A stretch of 64,000 nucleotides of DNA, taken from contig JASLHI010000014.1 in NCBI GenBank assembly GCA_030149815.1, positions 51,160 through 115,159 of the forward strand, written 5' to 3'. The stretch comes from Aquirhabdus sp. Its GTDB lineage: Bacteria > Pseudomonadota > Gammaproteobacteria > Pseudomonadales > Moraxellaceae. Below, piece by piece: positions 1 to 9,561 of this stretch. Within the stretch, counting starts at the first letter, position 1, and each line of letters starts with the position of its first letter. The notes beneath the pieces are model-generated. The model saw only the letters and a list, made by a program, of their open reading frames with translations, ran no database searches and was not told the origin of the DNA. The position numbers and the translations under genes are program-made.

Positions 1-41
1 TAAAATGACAGGTCTTAATTGACGTAAGCGAGTGTGTCATT

Positions 42-947
42 GTGGATGCTGTAAACTTGGATGTTGTAAAAGCTGCGAATCAACATCTATCGGCTTTAGA
101 TCGCATTCGCATCGTCATGGTCAATACAACATTGCCAGCCAATATCGGTGCGGCAGCACGAGCCATGAAAACGATGGGGTTATCACACCTCACGCTTGTC
201 GACCCAAAAACATTTCCAAGCCCTGATGCGACTGCTCTAGCGGCTGGCGCAGCAGATATTTTAGATCAAGTGACCATCGTCAATACGCTCGAAGAAGCGA
301 TCGCAGATTGTGTCTTAGTCTTTGGAACAAGTGCGCGTAGTCGCACAATCCCTTGGCCACTTTTGGATGTTCGACCTGCTACACAACTTGCAGTGAATGA
401 AACGCTACAGGGTGATATTGCTATCGTTTTTGGCCGTGAAGATCGCGGGCTGACAAATGAAGAACTCGCACAAGCGCAATATCATCTCACCATTCCTGTG
501 AATGAAGAATATGGCGTACTGAATGTTTCTGCTGCGATTCAAGTCGTATGCTATGAACTCCGCATGAACGCTTTGGCATACCAACAGCACAACTCACCAA
601 CGACGACTTCTGAATCAGCTCCGCCTGAGGCAAATCAAATGCCTCTACTCGGACACATGGAATGGGATGAACCATTGGTTAATCAAGCCATGATGCAGCA
701 ATTCTATCCACATCTTGAGGCTATGCTTGCAGATATTGATTTCTTGGATCCTAATAACCCACGTTTATTGCCGCTGCGTCTGCGACGTTTATTTGGTCGA
801 GTCCGATTAGACCGTATGGAATACAATTTATTGCGCGGTATCTTTGGTCGTGTACAAGCTTTAAGTAAAGGAACATGGCCTCCAGCATCACTGCGTCGAT
901 CAATGACATCGACAGAATCCTCACCATCTCATCGTGATAAATCTTAA
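42..947 (+). CDS. trmJ: tRNA (cytidine/uridine-2'-O-)-methyltransferase TrmJ
   Basis: SPOUT-family methyltransferase that 2'-O-methylates position 32 of tRNA in the cytoplasm using S-adenosylmethionine. The protein shows the three family motifs: NIGAAAR at residues 34-40, FGREDRGLTNEE at 130-141, and YGVLNVSAAIQV at 157-168, which form the trefoil-knot SAM site. About 100 C-terminal residues follow, as in other long TrmJ proteins. The start is uncertain. GTG at 42 is used here with a weak GAG upstream; the frame is open back to a stop at 6-8 but holds no ATG, and most family members begin near residue 18 (LDRIRIV). cysE follows 120 bp downstream in the same direction. Function is confident, start is not. 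Confidence 0.9.
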   Translation: MDAVNLDVVKAANQHLSALDRIRIVMVNTTLPANIGAAARAMKTMGLSHLTLVDPKTFPSPDATALAAGAADILDQVTIVNTLEEAIADCVLVFGTSARSRTIPWPLLDVRPATQLAVNETLQGDIAIVFGREDRGLTNEELAQAQYHLTIPVNEEYGVLNVSAAIQVVCYELRMNALAYQQHNSPTTTSESAPPEANQMPLLGHMEWDEPLVNQAMMQQFYPHLEAMLADIDFLDPNNPRLLPLRLRRLFGRVRLDRMEYNLLRGIFGRVQALSKGTWPPASLRRSMTSTESSPSHRDKS

Positions 948-1067
948 AGTTAGTTTGATCGACTAAATAAAAAACTACACAGTCAAAATTAGTCATATAA
1001 AAAATAGCAATATAGATCGCAGAAATACTAAAATCAGGTCTAAATCTTCCGTGATAGGCATCGAATA

Positions 1068-1865
1068 ATGTTTGACCAACTTCAAGAAGACATTCAAGCA
1101 GTGTTTGATCGCGACCCTGCTGCACGCAGTGCGCTCGAAGTTTTACTCACCTATCCAGGCATTCATGCTGTACTCCTTCACCGCGCAGCACATAAACTTT
1201 GGCAACGTAAGCTCAAAGGCACTGCTCGTGGTGTTTCAATGTTTAACCGATTCTTAACAGGCATTGAAATTCATCCTGCAGCAAAAATTGGTCGGCGTTT
1301 ATTCATTGATCATGGCATGGGCGTAGTGATTGGTGAAACTGCTGAAATCGGTGATGATGTCACGCTTTATCATGGCGTCACATTAGGCGGTACAACATGG
1401 CAGAAAGGCAAACGTCATCCAACGCTAGAAGATGGTGTCGTCGTCGGAGCTGGCGCTAAAGTTCTCGGTCCATTTACAGTTGGAAAAAATGCAAAAATTG
1501 GTTCGAATGCCGTAGTGACAAAAGCAGTACCTTCGGAAGTCACCGTAGTGGGTAATCCAGCTCGATTTATTGAGAAAGACATAGATAAAGCCATTACATC
1601 TGCGCAACAAAGCCAAATTCTAGATTACGCCCACTCCATTGGATTCCAGCCTTATGCAACGGCTCCAGATCTTCCAGATCCTGTCGCGGAAGCATTCCGA
1701 GTGTTGCTCAATCACATGCAATCCACAGATAAACGCATTGATAAAATGTGTGAAAGCGTCTGTCAACTTAACCCTAAATTCTGTGATGAAAAAAATCAGC
1801 CGTTGAATGAAGATGATTTAAGTATCATCCAAGATTGTAAGGGCGCATCAGTTTCTCAAAAGTAA
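1068..1865 (+). CDS. cysE: serine O-acetyltransferase CysE
   Basis: Acetylates L-serine with acetyl-CoA to O-acetylserine, the carbon skeleton for cysteine synthesis. The 265-residue protein has the short helical N-terminus ending in LTYPGIHAVLLHR (28-40). A left-handed beta-helix of hexapeptide repeats follows (about 64-170), with the catalytic DHG at 81-83 and the acetyl-CoA loop HGVTLGGT (102-109). A C-terminal tail of roughly 90 residues contains several cysteines; such tails occur in the short EpsC/NifP-like type of CysE. The N-terminal domain is shorter than in E. coli CysE, so hexamer packing may differ. The ATG at 1068 fits the usual MFDQLQEDI beginning. It lies downstream of trmJ, a common arrangement in gamma-proteobacteria. 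Confidence 0.93.
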   Translation: MFDQLQEDIQAVFDRDPAARSALEVLLTYPGIHAVLLHRAAHKLWQRKLKGTARGVSMFNRFLTGIEIHPAAKIGRRLFIDHGMGVVIGETAEIGDDVTLYHGVTLGGTTWQKGKRHPTLEDGVVVGAGAKVLGPFTVGKNAKIGSNAVVTKAVPSEVTVVGNPARFIEKDIDKAITSAQQSQILDYAHSIGFQPYATAPDLPDPVAEAFRVLLNHMQSTDKRIDKMCESVCQLNPKFCDEKNQPLNEDDLSIIQDCKGASVSQK

Positions 1866-1881
1866 CGATCGAAGCCTATAG

Positions 1882-1925
1882 AGCACTCTTCTTCTGTTGC
1901 GGTTTTACAACGAGAGTGCTTATTT
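1882..1925 (+). terminator. putative terminator after cysE
   Basis: An 8-bp inverted repeat (AGCACTCT at 1882-1889, AGAGTGCT at 1913-1920) with an inner GTTG/CAAC pairing is followed by a short T-rich stretch. It begins 16 bp after the cysE stop. The loop is long, so this is a moderate call. Confidence 0.45.
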
Positions 1926-2082
1926 TTACGGTTGTTATTTAATTTTTTTTGGTTATAGTCTTTTAATACTGAAATAACAGATACCCGCAGAACATAACTA
2001 CTAGATATAGTTAAATTTATGCCAAGCAGTTATCTAAATTTGAACGCTCAGTTTTATCACTTATGACATGGAATTCAAAAAC

Positions 2083-2802
2083 ATGCTAAAACTCAATCTA
2101 AATCATAGTTTACTCACTGCATCAATTCTTGCTGCATTGACTCTGACTGCATGCCAAGAAACAAAAGTTGCTCCGCCACCACCAGCACCTGCTCCAGTCG
2201 TATTACCCGCATTAGTTGTACCGCCTGTTCCTGAAGAACCATTAGCGATTGAGATTAAAGCGATTGATCGTTCAAATATTGATGCACGTATTCTACTGAT
2301 GGGGAAATACGCGAGACATTATCCACCACATTTCACCAATCAGCGCGCACGTCATGCAGCCGAAGCAGAAGTCAAAGACCTACTCAAAACTCTTAACCCT
2401 ATCGCCTCTAATCCACGTGCAACTCATGCAGAGCTTCTGCAAGGATTTAAGGCAAATGGTCTAGCGCGTAATCTAGATGTAGGTTCGAATACAACAACTA
2501 AAGCAGATGATTATATTCGTCGTGCTTTAAAACAAGATCCTAAAGATCCTGAAACCAACTTCTGGTTTGGTGTGTTGTTGTCTGAAGGTGGTGGCATGAC
2601 TGAAGGTATCCCATACCTCAATAAAGCCGCAAAAGGTGGCTATAACGAAGCTCATCTCTCTCTTGCTAATGCCTACTTACAACTCAACAAGAAGCAAAAA
2701 GCACTTGAAGAGCTGAAAGAATATCAACGCTTAATGCCTGATGACACACGAGTTCCTGACATGATTGATGCGGTAAAAACAGATAAAGCATCTATCTGGT
2801 AA
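2083..2802 (+). CDS. TPR/Sel1-like lipoprotein of unknown role
   Basis: Predicted outer- or inner-membrane lipoprotein. From the ATG at 2083 the protein starts with a short charged stretch, a hydrophobic helix and a lipobox LTAC, so Cys becomes the lipidated first residue. A proline/alanine-rich linker (PPPPAPAPVV) then spans the periplasm side. The C-terminal half has helix pairs typical of tetratricopeptide repeats (DPKDPETNFWFGVLL, EAHLSLANAYL, KALEELKEYQRLMPDD), which suggest a protein-protein scaffold. An in-frame ATG at 2068 gives five more residues but lacks a Shine-Dalgarno sequence, whereas 2083 has GGAA nine bases upstream. I do not recognise a specific orthologue. Confidence 0.75.
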   Translation: MLKLNLNHSLLTASILAALTLTACQETKVAPPPPAPAPVVLPALVVPPVPEEPLAIEIKAIDRSNIDARILLMGKYARHYPPHFTNQRARHAAEAEVKDLLKTLNPIASNPRATHAELLQGFKANGLARNLDVGSNTTTKADDYIRRALKQDPKDPETNFWFGVLLSEGGGMTEGIPYLNKAAKGGYNEAHLSLANAYLQLNKKQKALEELKEYQRLMPDDTRVPDMIDAVKTDKASIW

Positions 2803-2885
2803 AGTTGATCCACTACATGTACACCAGCATACGACAACTTTCATGGAAGGTTGTCTATGATTATTCACTGAATGAGAGCACTTCT

Positions 2886-3686
2886 ATGTCACTCACCTGC
2901 ATTACACAACCTCATGCTAATTTAATTGCACACCTTGATCAATCTGGTGTTTTAGAATTAGTCCTCAATCGCCCTGAACGCAAAAATGCAATTTTTGGCT
3001 CTTTCTATCTGGCCATTGAACAAGCCTTAATCGAAGCTGATACCAATCCAGATGTACGCGTTGTCCTGTTGCGAGGCGAGCAAGATTTCAGTGCAGGCAA
3101 TGATTTACAAGATTTTGCCATCGAATCTAAAAGTGACGCACCGATGGTAGATGCTCCACCATTCCGTTTATTACGTGCAGCAAACGCACTTTCAAAACCA
3201 CTTGTTGTTGCTGTTCGCGGTGTCGCCATTGGAATTGGAACGACCATTCTATTACATGCTGATTTGGTATATTGCGATACAACCGCAAAATTCCAAATGC
3301 CATTTTTAAGTCTTGGTCTGACACCAGAAGGTGCATCAACCTTGCTTTTGCCACAACGTGCAGGGTATTTAAAAGCTGCAGAACTTCTGTTACTTGCAGA
3401 AGTCTTCACGGCAGAAACTGCACTAAGTGCTGGTCTTGTTAATCAAATTGTTGCCGATGATGTTTATGCGCATGCGCGTGCTAAAGCATTAAAGTTAACC
3501 CAATTCCCAGCAGTTTCAATCAAAGCAACAAAAGCAATGCTACGCGACGAATCACCGACTACAGGCATCGACCGCATTAATGCTGAAGCACATATCTTTG
3601 GTCAACGCGTTAAATCACCTGCCATGACTGAAGCGCTCAATGCATTTAAAGAAAAACGCGCACCAAATTATAGACAGTTTGATTAA
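2886..3686 (+). CDS. crotonase-family protein, probable delta3,delta2-enoyl-CoA isomerase
   Basis: Member of the enoyl-CoA hydratase/isomerase superfamily acting on acyl-CoA in beta-oxidation. The CoA-binding and oxyanion-hole signatures are FSAGNDLQDF (68-77) and RGVAIGIGTT (111-120). The active-site segment reads MPFLSLGLTPEGAS. True hydratases have a PE pair followed by a PG-GG-T motif. PF at 139-140 with PEG at 147-149 is instead the pattern of ECI2-type delta3,delta2-enoyl-CoA isomerases, which use one glutamate. I therefore favour isomerase over hydratase. The reading frame is open upstream to 2805, but the ATG at 2886 has GAGAG upstream and matches the usual N-terminal length. A terminator follows and separates it from the convergent tagN. 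Confidence 0.82.
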   Translation: MSLTCITQPHANLIAHLDQSGVLELVLNRPERKNAIFGSFYLAIEQALIEADTNPDVRVVLLRGEQDFSAGNDLQDFAIESKSDAPMVDAPPFRLLRAANALSKPLVVAVRGVAIGIGTTILLHADLVYCDTTAKFQMPFLSLGLTPEGASTLLLPQRAGYLKAAELLLLAEVFTAETALSAGLVNQIVADDVYAHARAKALKLTQFPAVSIKATKAMLRDESPTTGIDRINAEAHIFGQRVKSPAMTEALNAFKEKRAPNYRQFD

Positions 3687-3732
3687 TGTGATAACGTCAT
3701 TCATTCATATCGAATGGAATCCATCAACTCAA

Positions 3733-3762
3733 AATAACCACTCACTCAAGTTGGTGGTTATT
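3733..3762. terminator. bidirectional terminator between enoyl-CoA isomerase gene and tagN
   Basis: A perfect 9-bp stem (AATAACCAC at 3733-3741, GTGGTTATT at 3754-3762) lies between convergent stops at 3686 and 3797. A and T tracts flank it on the two strands. Confidence 0.6.
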
Positions 3763-3796
3763 CATACAATAAAAATCGATTTTCTTTCAGTCACAC

Positions 3797-4648
3797 TTAC
3801 AACACATCGAACTCAATCCGACGATTACGGCGACGACCTTCATCAGTTGCATTATCCGCGATTGGTTTGGTTGACCCCAAACCTTGGGCTGTCAATGATT
3901 CAGTATGTAATCCTTTTTCAATCAGATAAGCTTTAACCGCATTAGCGCGTGCCAACGACAACGCTAGATTTGTGGCAGGAATCCCCTGATCATCTGTATG
4001 ACCAATAATACGAACCGAACGCCCTCCTACTTTGTTTAGTGCAATCGCCATATCATTCAGAATTCCTTGACCGACTGGTGTAAGTACCGCACTACCCGAT
4101 TGAAATTCAATAATTCGATTTGCTAGAGCTTTATCAACAACAGCTTGTTCAGGTGCGACGACCTCAAGTTTATTATTAACGGTATACGCTATTGGAAGCC
4201 CTTGCCCGAGTTGTGTCTCTAACTGTGAACGCATGCCATCACTGGTGACATTGCCATGCAATGTAATGTTAGCGCCTGAAATATCTAATCGTCCTTGTGT
4301 CACGTTCTTTAAAGTTGGTTGAATACTGGCTAACACTGTTTGAGACCATTGTGGTGGCATACGAACATTACCAACTTTCAATCGATCAACAACTCGATCA
4401 CCATAGAGTTCACGTAACTTCGTCAGGACCGCTTGTTTAGTTGCATCATCAGGCACAATCCCACTCACAACAACAGGTGCAGTTGTAGTAGCCACTGGCG
4501 GAATCGGAACAGCATTCGGTTGCGATATGTCTGCATAAGCTGTTGAAACCGTGCTCACGATCAAACCTATCATAATTGACCGATATGCTTTCATTAGATT
4601 TATCGGATCAATCCTATTTTTTTTGAGCGAGCTCTTATTCTTTAACAT
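3797..4648 (-). CDS. tagN: T6SS-associated OmpA-family peptidoglycan-binding protein TagN
   Basis: Last gene of the leftward T6SS unit. It has an N-terminal hydrophobic segment with a likely signal-peptide cleavage after AYA (37-39). A middle region of about 130 residues resembles BON-like repeats (GRLDISGANITLHGNVTSD). The C-terminal OmpA domain (from about residue 170) contains NLALSLARANAVKAYL and the terminal GRRRNRRIEF, which mark non-covalent peptidoglycan binding. The TssL here lacks a fused OmpA domain, so TagN may anchor the secretion apparatus to the wall; that is inference. Start choice is open: ATG at 4648, or ATG at 4594, which would give a cleaner signal peptide. Neither has a strong ribosome-binding site. 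Confidence 0.82.
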   Translation of the reverse strand: MLKNKSSLKKNRIDPINLMKAYRSIMIGLIVSTVSTAYADISQPNAVPIPPVATTTAPVVVSGIVPDDATKQAVLTKLRELYGDRVVDRLKVGNVRMPPQWSQTVLASIQPTLKNVTQGRLDISGANITLHGNVTSDGMRSQLETQLGQGLPIAYTVNNKLEVVAPEQAVVDKALANRIIEFQSGSAVLTPVGQGILNDMAIALNKVGGRSVRIIGHTDDQGIPATNLALSLARANAVKAYLIEKGLHTESLTAQGLGSTKPIADNATDEGRRRNRRIEFDVL

Positions 4649-4696
4649 TTTAATTTACTCAAAGTTTTTCTTAACAAATAAGGATAAAGCTGAATA

Positions 4697-5671
4697 TCAA
4701 GTATTCAGAAAAACGTCCTTAAACATTTTCATAATATCTAATAGAGGAATATCGTCATCATCCAAGACTTGTTCTAGGCGAGCTAAGCCAGCATCGTTCT
4801 CAAGATAGGGATCTATCCAATCCGAATCAAATACATGGACCCAATGATCACCACTTAAATCATTCTGCATCAAACCGGCTAAGGTTGTGGAGTCAGCACC
4901 TTGGAATCCAACAAGCAGAAGAGGTTGTGTATGGCGGTGATAAATTAATGTCGAAACTTCTATGCTGTAGTTTTGAATAAACCCTGTAATCAGGCTCAAC
5001 CAAAATGTGGCAGCTCGCGTACTATTTCCACCTTGAGGTAGAGGTAAAATCAAGGCTTTATTCAAATTTTCTGCACCCAGATGAAGAACAGGTTGCAGCA
5101 ATAATCCTAATGCAAGTAAGCCTTGGATAAATTGTCCATCGTGCTTTGCCATCTTCAAATCATGACTAAAACTACCTACAGTCTGATACATCAAATAAGT
5201 TCGGTACTCTAAACTTCCGCCGGCACCAACAGTTAAAGGTTGTGATAGACATTGCATTGCAATCGTTGGATCAAGGGTATGAATAGTTTCAGTGTTTAAT
5301 GAACGTGTACTTTGCCAAAGCGACTGAAGTAATATGGGGGCTTGCCCCATGAACTGACTCGGCTTAGTAGGCTGCATCCGAATCCCTGTAATCAGAGGAA
5401 AGCGCCTGTGTGAGACATCACGGCTTGTCGTCAATGTAGCCGCCAATGCTAACGGCATCCGTGTACTACAAAAGACAAAATCAAGTGGCGGCATCTGATC
5501 ATACTGACTTTGCCAGTTCACATAAGTTGATTGAGCCTCAAGTGCTTGAGCAACCCATTGATCCAGAATATGTAACATCGCACCATGTCCAGTACTGCGA
5601 ATAAAATCTCCGCGCGCTGGACATTTTCCAAAATAAAAAGGTTCAGCCTGATGTGTCAAATGATCATTCAT
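4697..5671 (-). CDS. tagF: T6SS-associated protein TagF
   Basis: The 324-residue protein carries the TagF N-terminal signature FYFGKCPARGDFIRS near residues 12-26 (family pattern: a G-K-P-x-x-G-D-F core). In Pseudomonas aeruginosa TagF acts in the cytoplasm as a post-translational repressor of T6SS assembly. Whether it represses here is not shown by sequence, and no PppA phosphatase, PpkA kinase or Fha partner is encoded nearby. Its ATG overlaps the tssM stop by 4 bp (5668-5671), so translation is probably coupled to tssM. A 48-bp gap separates it from tagN downstream. Confidence 0.85.
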   Translation of the reverse strand: MNDHLTHQAEPFYFGKCPARGDFIRSTGHGAMLHILDQWVAQALEAQSTYVNWQSQYDQMPPLDFVFCSTRMPLALAATLTTSRDVSHRRFPLITGIRMQPTKPSQFMGQAPILLQSLWQSTRSLNTETIHTLDPTIAMQCLSQPLTVGAGGSLEYRTYLMYQTVGSFSHDLKMAKHDGQFIQGLLALGLLLQPVLHLGAENLNKALILPLPQGGNSTRAATFWLSLITGFIQNYSIEVSTLIYHRHTQPLLLVGFQGADSTTLAGLMQNDLSGDHWVHVFDSDWIDPYLENDAGLARLEQVLDDDDIPLLDIMKMFKDVFLNT

Positions 5672-8600
5672 GGGTGATTTCCTATCGCCTGATTCGTCAT
5701 AATGGGTTGCACCGCGCTCGTGACAGCAACTGGTACAACTCCTGTAACCTGATTCGTCGTAATCGCAGGAACGAGTTGTAGACCTTTTAAGCTGTTTCCT
5801 CCTGCTGGAGAATCAGTTGTACTCGTTGCGGATGGCTGCGAATTACCGCCACTAATTAAACGGAACTTCACCGTCACAGAATTCGGCGATCCTGCTTGTG
5901 ATATGGCCGTGCTTACCCATTTCAACTCAAATGTCCCATCCGCAATTTTCTTGCGTTGCGCAGAACTCATCATGCGCTCCAACCCATAGCTACCAGGCAC
6001 ATCCAAGATCGTGACTAGTCGTCCTTCAAAATCCATCCCTGTAATTTTTACACCGGGTTGACTTGAAGGATTTGGCCAGATGAAACTTGTCCACTCCTGC
6101 AAACCATTTCGATAACGCATACGCTGCCCATCGACTTCAATCGTATATTCACTCAGCCCTGCTACAGGAACAGGCATAATCTGGAACGTTGTTTGTGCAG
6201 GATTACTTGATGCTGCTGTAGGAGAAGCTGAACTAGTCGCAGTTGAGCCACCGCCTACTGGTGCTAGATATCTAGGAAAATCGGCAATGAATTGAGGCTC
6301 CAAATGAACCCCAATATCATTCCAAGTTTTGGCTGATAACTGATCACCGCGACGAGTCACAATTGGATCGAGCTTAGATGTGACAAATGCACCCACACTA
6401 CCACTCTCCCCAAAAACTCGACCAATTTCTGCGCCTGTTGCTTCAACACGTGCATTGGCTGTAAATGGATATTTTTGAGCGAGATCACGATTAAAAGGTT
6501 GATAGACCTGTGCTGCCCAAATCTTGTTGAGTTCATTTTGAGCAGGCGTAATCAGCACGGCAAAAGACTGGGTTAATGGCTTAAGCAATAAAGGACGCAG
6601 TATTTGCTTCATACTCTCTGTGGCGCCAGCCAGTATTTGCTCATCAATGAGTTGCTGAGTTGAATTCAGTTCAGAACCGCCTTCATTCAGTGTTTGCTTG
6701 ACCATCTCTAATGATCCAGGGCCAATATCTCCCGCACTTTTTATTTTGTTTAATCGAGTACGAATTTGAGATAGATACCCCAAATAAACCGTCAAGAATG
6801 ACCGTTTCTGATTATCCTCTCGAACATTCACGATATTATGAAGCGGAGCAAACTCAGTTCCTAAAGCCCCTAAAGCTGTCAAATTTGGATATTGCGCACC
6901 CACATTCACTTGAACTTGTGATGGTGTTCGCTGAAGAATAGTACGTTTCACCCATTCAAAAAATCCCGTCTTTGCTGTCGATAAACGATCATCCACAGCA
7001 GAAGGATTATCCCAGCTCGTTTCACGATCAAGCACCGTAAATAACTTTAAGATCGGAGACAGCTCAGGATCACCAAGTCCATTCATCAGTGTCACTTCCT
7101 GATTAAAATCAGTCGCAGGCACGTAATCAATTGACTGGATAAACTTCTTCCATTCCGCAATGTCATCGCGTTTATACATTGCAATCAAATCCTTACGGAT
7201 TTGCTCAGGACTTCCTGTTAATGTCAGATCATCATTGCGAACCGTATTCAGTACCCAATCCTGACCTTGCACGTTTTCTGTTGCTGCCTTATCAATCGCT
7301 TGACTAATATAACCATCCCAAGCAGCCTTGGTAAATGTTCCTGCAATGACATAGTTACCCGTCATGAAACTTCGATTTTGCTCACCCACAATTTGGGCAA
7401 CGGTAATCGTTGGATAACGAGCTGATGCACGCATTTTGATTTCGGCATACACACGATCACGAGCAGGCATGCCTTTGACGACACGTCGTAAGTTATCTCG
7501 TGTTTGGTCAACTAAAGCCAGATTGGTTTCCAAAACAGGAAAGTCAGGAACATTTGACTGAGACAAAGAATAACTAATAATGCGCTCTGCACTACGAATC
7601 ATGTCGCTACGAGACATATCGCCACGATTGGCATCGAGCCATGTTCGCCAGAATCGAGTAATCTGATCATTCAAATGACTTTGATCCATATGACTATGAT
7701 CGCCCAACATCAGATATGCTTTTAGTGCGTTGTAGGCATCCTCAACATTGGTTGGCGAGGCGTCTTTATATTGCTGCGCGGCATTAACCGTCATTGCTGC
7801 AACGGGCTGATCTGTTGGTTGTAATTGACGAACATTCGCATTCACCTCATCCAAGAATTTTTCTAAATTCTCAGAAACAGGTTTCAGCATAATTTCCTTA
7901 ATGCCCAACAAATACTCTTGGCGTACTTTGGTTCTAAGTGCATCTCCCTGATACAAACCAAAACGTATTGACCACGGTCGATCATGATCATATTGATCTA
8001 ATTGTTCTAAACGATCTTGGAGAATTTCCAATGATTTGAGTTGACTTGGCATATCGCCTTGACCAGCACTTTGAATCCGCTTAACTTGTGCCAAATCAAT
8101 TGCAACACGTTGCACTAATTGTTGATTATTCATATATGACCATGTCCACAAGCTGAGTAAAATACCAGCAGATAACAAGGTCACTAAGAATAAAATATGA
8201 CGCCGTTGGCGACGATCACGATTGGTATGCTGTCTCACCAAATGACGATCAGCAAGAATCACTTTTGAAAATAAATGATTCAAGAAATAACCATGCTGAA
8301 TCGTTGGTGTTGTTGCAGGTTCAGACATCTGACTTGATGCCTTTAAACCAAATCGCTCCAGCATCTGTGCAGTCATTGGACTACCCAACTGCCCCTCTTG
8401 CAATGCACTGGTGAAGTAGAAGCCACGAAATACAGGTTTAAACTGGAATGGATTATCTTCAAACAGCGTGGCGATAAATGTCCGAAGTGCAGGGCGAATC
8501 GCTTTGAACTCAAGCGGAAAAGTCATAATACTTGGCGATAAGGTTTGATGATGACGCATCGTCAGATGAGTTGTTCCAAGATCTTTTAACCCGTCATATA

Positions 8601-9522
8601 GCACATCGAGTTGCTGATCAAAATGTGTGACTGCATCCGTTTGATCATGTTCTTTAAATGGAATCGTTGCACCCCAAACCTGCGCACGATCCTCCTGATC
8701 ATAATCTGAAAAAAATTCCGTGAATCCAGATAACAAATCCATCTTGGTAAACACAATATAAACAGGTGCAAAGACTTCTAACTTTTCAGTTAAATCCTGT
8801 ACACGACTACGCAGATTTTTTGCCAATGTAACGACATGCTCAGGATTACTATTCGTTAGTTCAGCAACACTAACACCAATAATAATGCCGTTGATTGGTG
8901 CACGGGAGCGATGCTTTTTTAACAAACCTAAAAAACTCAACCACTCTTTATGATCTTCTTCATGAACAGCGTAACGACCTGCTGTATCCAGCAAAATGCC
9001 TTCCGTTGAAAAAAACCAATCACAATTTCTCGTTCCGCCGATTCCTCGAATCGCAGGACCACCTTGCTGATCGGCAAACGGAAAACGTAATCCAGAATGT
9101 TGAATCGCTGAGCTCTTTCCTGCTGCTGGATTACCAATCATCATGTACCAAGGCAACTCATACAACGCCGCACGCCCAGTCCGATCACCTAACCTCGACT
9201 TACGAATGGTACGAATCGCATCATTCATCCGCATCCGTAAGTGCTGGGTTTCCTCGTGATCTTGCTGCGTTTTCTTAAAACTTCTGACTTGTTTATTTTC
9301 TTGTAGAAGCTCTATCAACTCATCACCACGATGACGAGAACGATTACTCTGATACCACCAGATTAATAGCCACACCATAAAAACAGCTACAACACTCGCC
9401 ACTACCGACCAGTAAACGTTAGGTGGAAAAACACGTTGCAATGCGACAAGTACAATTAAGCCGCCTAGCGTGACAATAAAACGTGGGTCAGAAACAATTG
9501 ACCAAATACGATTAAAATTCAT
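5668..9522 (-). CDS. tssM: T6SS membrane-complex protein TssM (IcmF family)
   Basis: Inner-membrane ATPase/scaffold that forms the trans-envelope channel with TssL and TssJ. The 1284-residue length is typical. Two N-terminal membrane helices (about 15-30 and 38-57) precede a cytoplasmic nucleotide-binding domain. Its Walker A is GNPAAGKSS at 130-138 and DTAGRY at 179-184 corresponds to the switch region. A third membrane helix (about 443-463) leads to the large periplasmic domain, whose C-terminal beta region (YTIEVDGQRMRYRNG, then SYGLERMM) normally contacts TssJ. The Walker A is intact, unlike in some TssM proteins that lack it. tagF overlaps at the 3' end. Confidence 0.96.
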   Translation of the reverse strand: MNFNRIWSIVSDPRFIVTLGGLIVLVALQRVFPPNVYWSVVASVVAVFMVWLLIWWYQSNRSRHRGDELIELLQENKQVRSFKKTQQDHEETQHLRMRMNDAIRTIRKSRLGDRTGRAALYELPWYMMIGNPAAGKSSAIQHSGLRFPFADQQGGPAIRGIGGTRNCDWFFSTEGILLDTAGRYAVHEEDHKEWLSFLGLLKKHRSRAPINGIIIGVSVAELTNSNPEHVVTLAKNLRSRVQDLTEKLEVFAPVYIVFTKMDLLSGFTEFFSDYDQEDRAQVWGATIPFKEHDQTDAVTHFDQQLDVLYDGLKDLGTTHLTMRHHQTLSPSIMTFPLEFKAIRPALRTFIATLFEDNPFQFKPVFRGFYFTSALQEGQLGSPMTAQMLERFGLKASSQMSEPATTPTIQHGYFLNHLFSKVILADRHLVRQHTNRDRRQRRHILFLVTLLSAGILLSLWTWSYMNNQQLVQRVAIDLAQVKRIQSAGQGDMPSQLKSLEILQDRLEQLDQYDHDRPWSIRFGLYQGDALRTKVRQEYLLGIKEIMLKPVSENLEKFLDEVNANVRQLQPTDQPVAAMTVNAAQQYKDASPTNVEDAYNALKAYLMLGDHSHMDQSHLNDQITRFWRTWLDANRGDMSRSDMIRSAERIISYSLSQSNVPDFPVLETNLALVDQTRDNLRRVVKGMPARDRVYAEIKMRASARYPTITVAQIVGEQNRSFMTGNYVIAGTFTKAAWDGYISQAIDKAATENVQGQDWVLNTVRNDDLTLTGSPEQIRKDLIAMYKRDDIAEWKKFIQSIDYVPATDFNQEVTLMNGLGDPELSPILKLFTVLDRETSWDNPSAVDDRLSTAKTGFFEWVKRTILQRTPSQVQVNVGAQYPNLTALGALGTEFAPLHNIVNVREDNQKRSFLTVYLGYLSQIRTRLNKIKSAGDIGPGSLEMVKQTLNEGGSELNSTQQLIDEQILAGATESMKQILRPLLLKPLTQSFAVLITPAQNELNKIWAAQVYQPFNRDLAQKYPFTANARVEATGAEIGRVFGESGSVGAFVTSKLDPIVTRRGDQLSAKTWNDIGVHLEPQFIADFPRYLAPVGGGSTATSSASPTAASSNPAQTTFQIMPVPVAGLSEYTIEVDGQRMRYRNGLQEWTSFIWPNPSSQPGVKITGMDFEGRLVTILDVPGSYGLERMMSSAQRKKIADGTFELKWVSTAISQAGSPNSVTVKFRLISGGNSQPSATSTTDSPAGGNSLKGLQLVPAITTNQVTGVVPVAVTSAVQPIMTNQAIGNHP

Positions 9523-9561
9523 AACAAAATCAAATAATTATCGATAGGATTATTAATAAAA

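Noticed and set aside
751..1125. Minus-strand ORF of 124 codons overlapping trmJ and the start of cysE
   Set aside because: It is a shadow frame across two well-supported plus-strand genes and has no recognisable motif or ribosome-binding site.
8895..9278. 127-codon plus-strand frame inside tssM
   Set aside because: It lies wholly antisense to the conserved nucleotide-binding domain of tssM; a mirror of its codon bias explains it.
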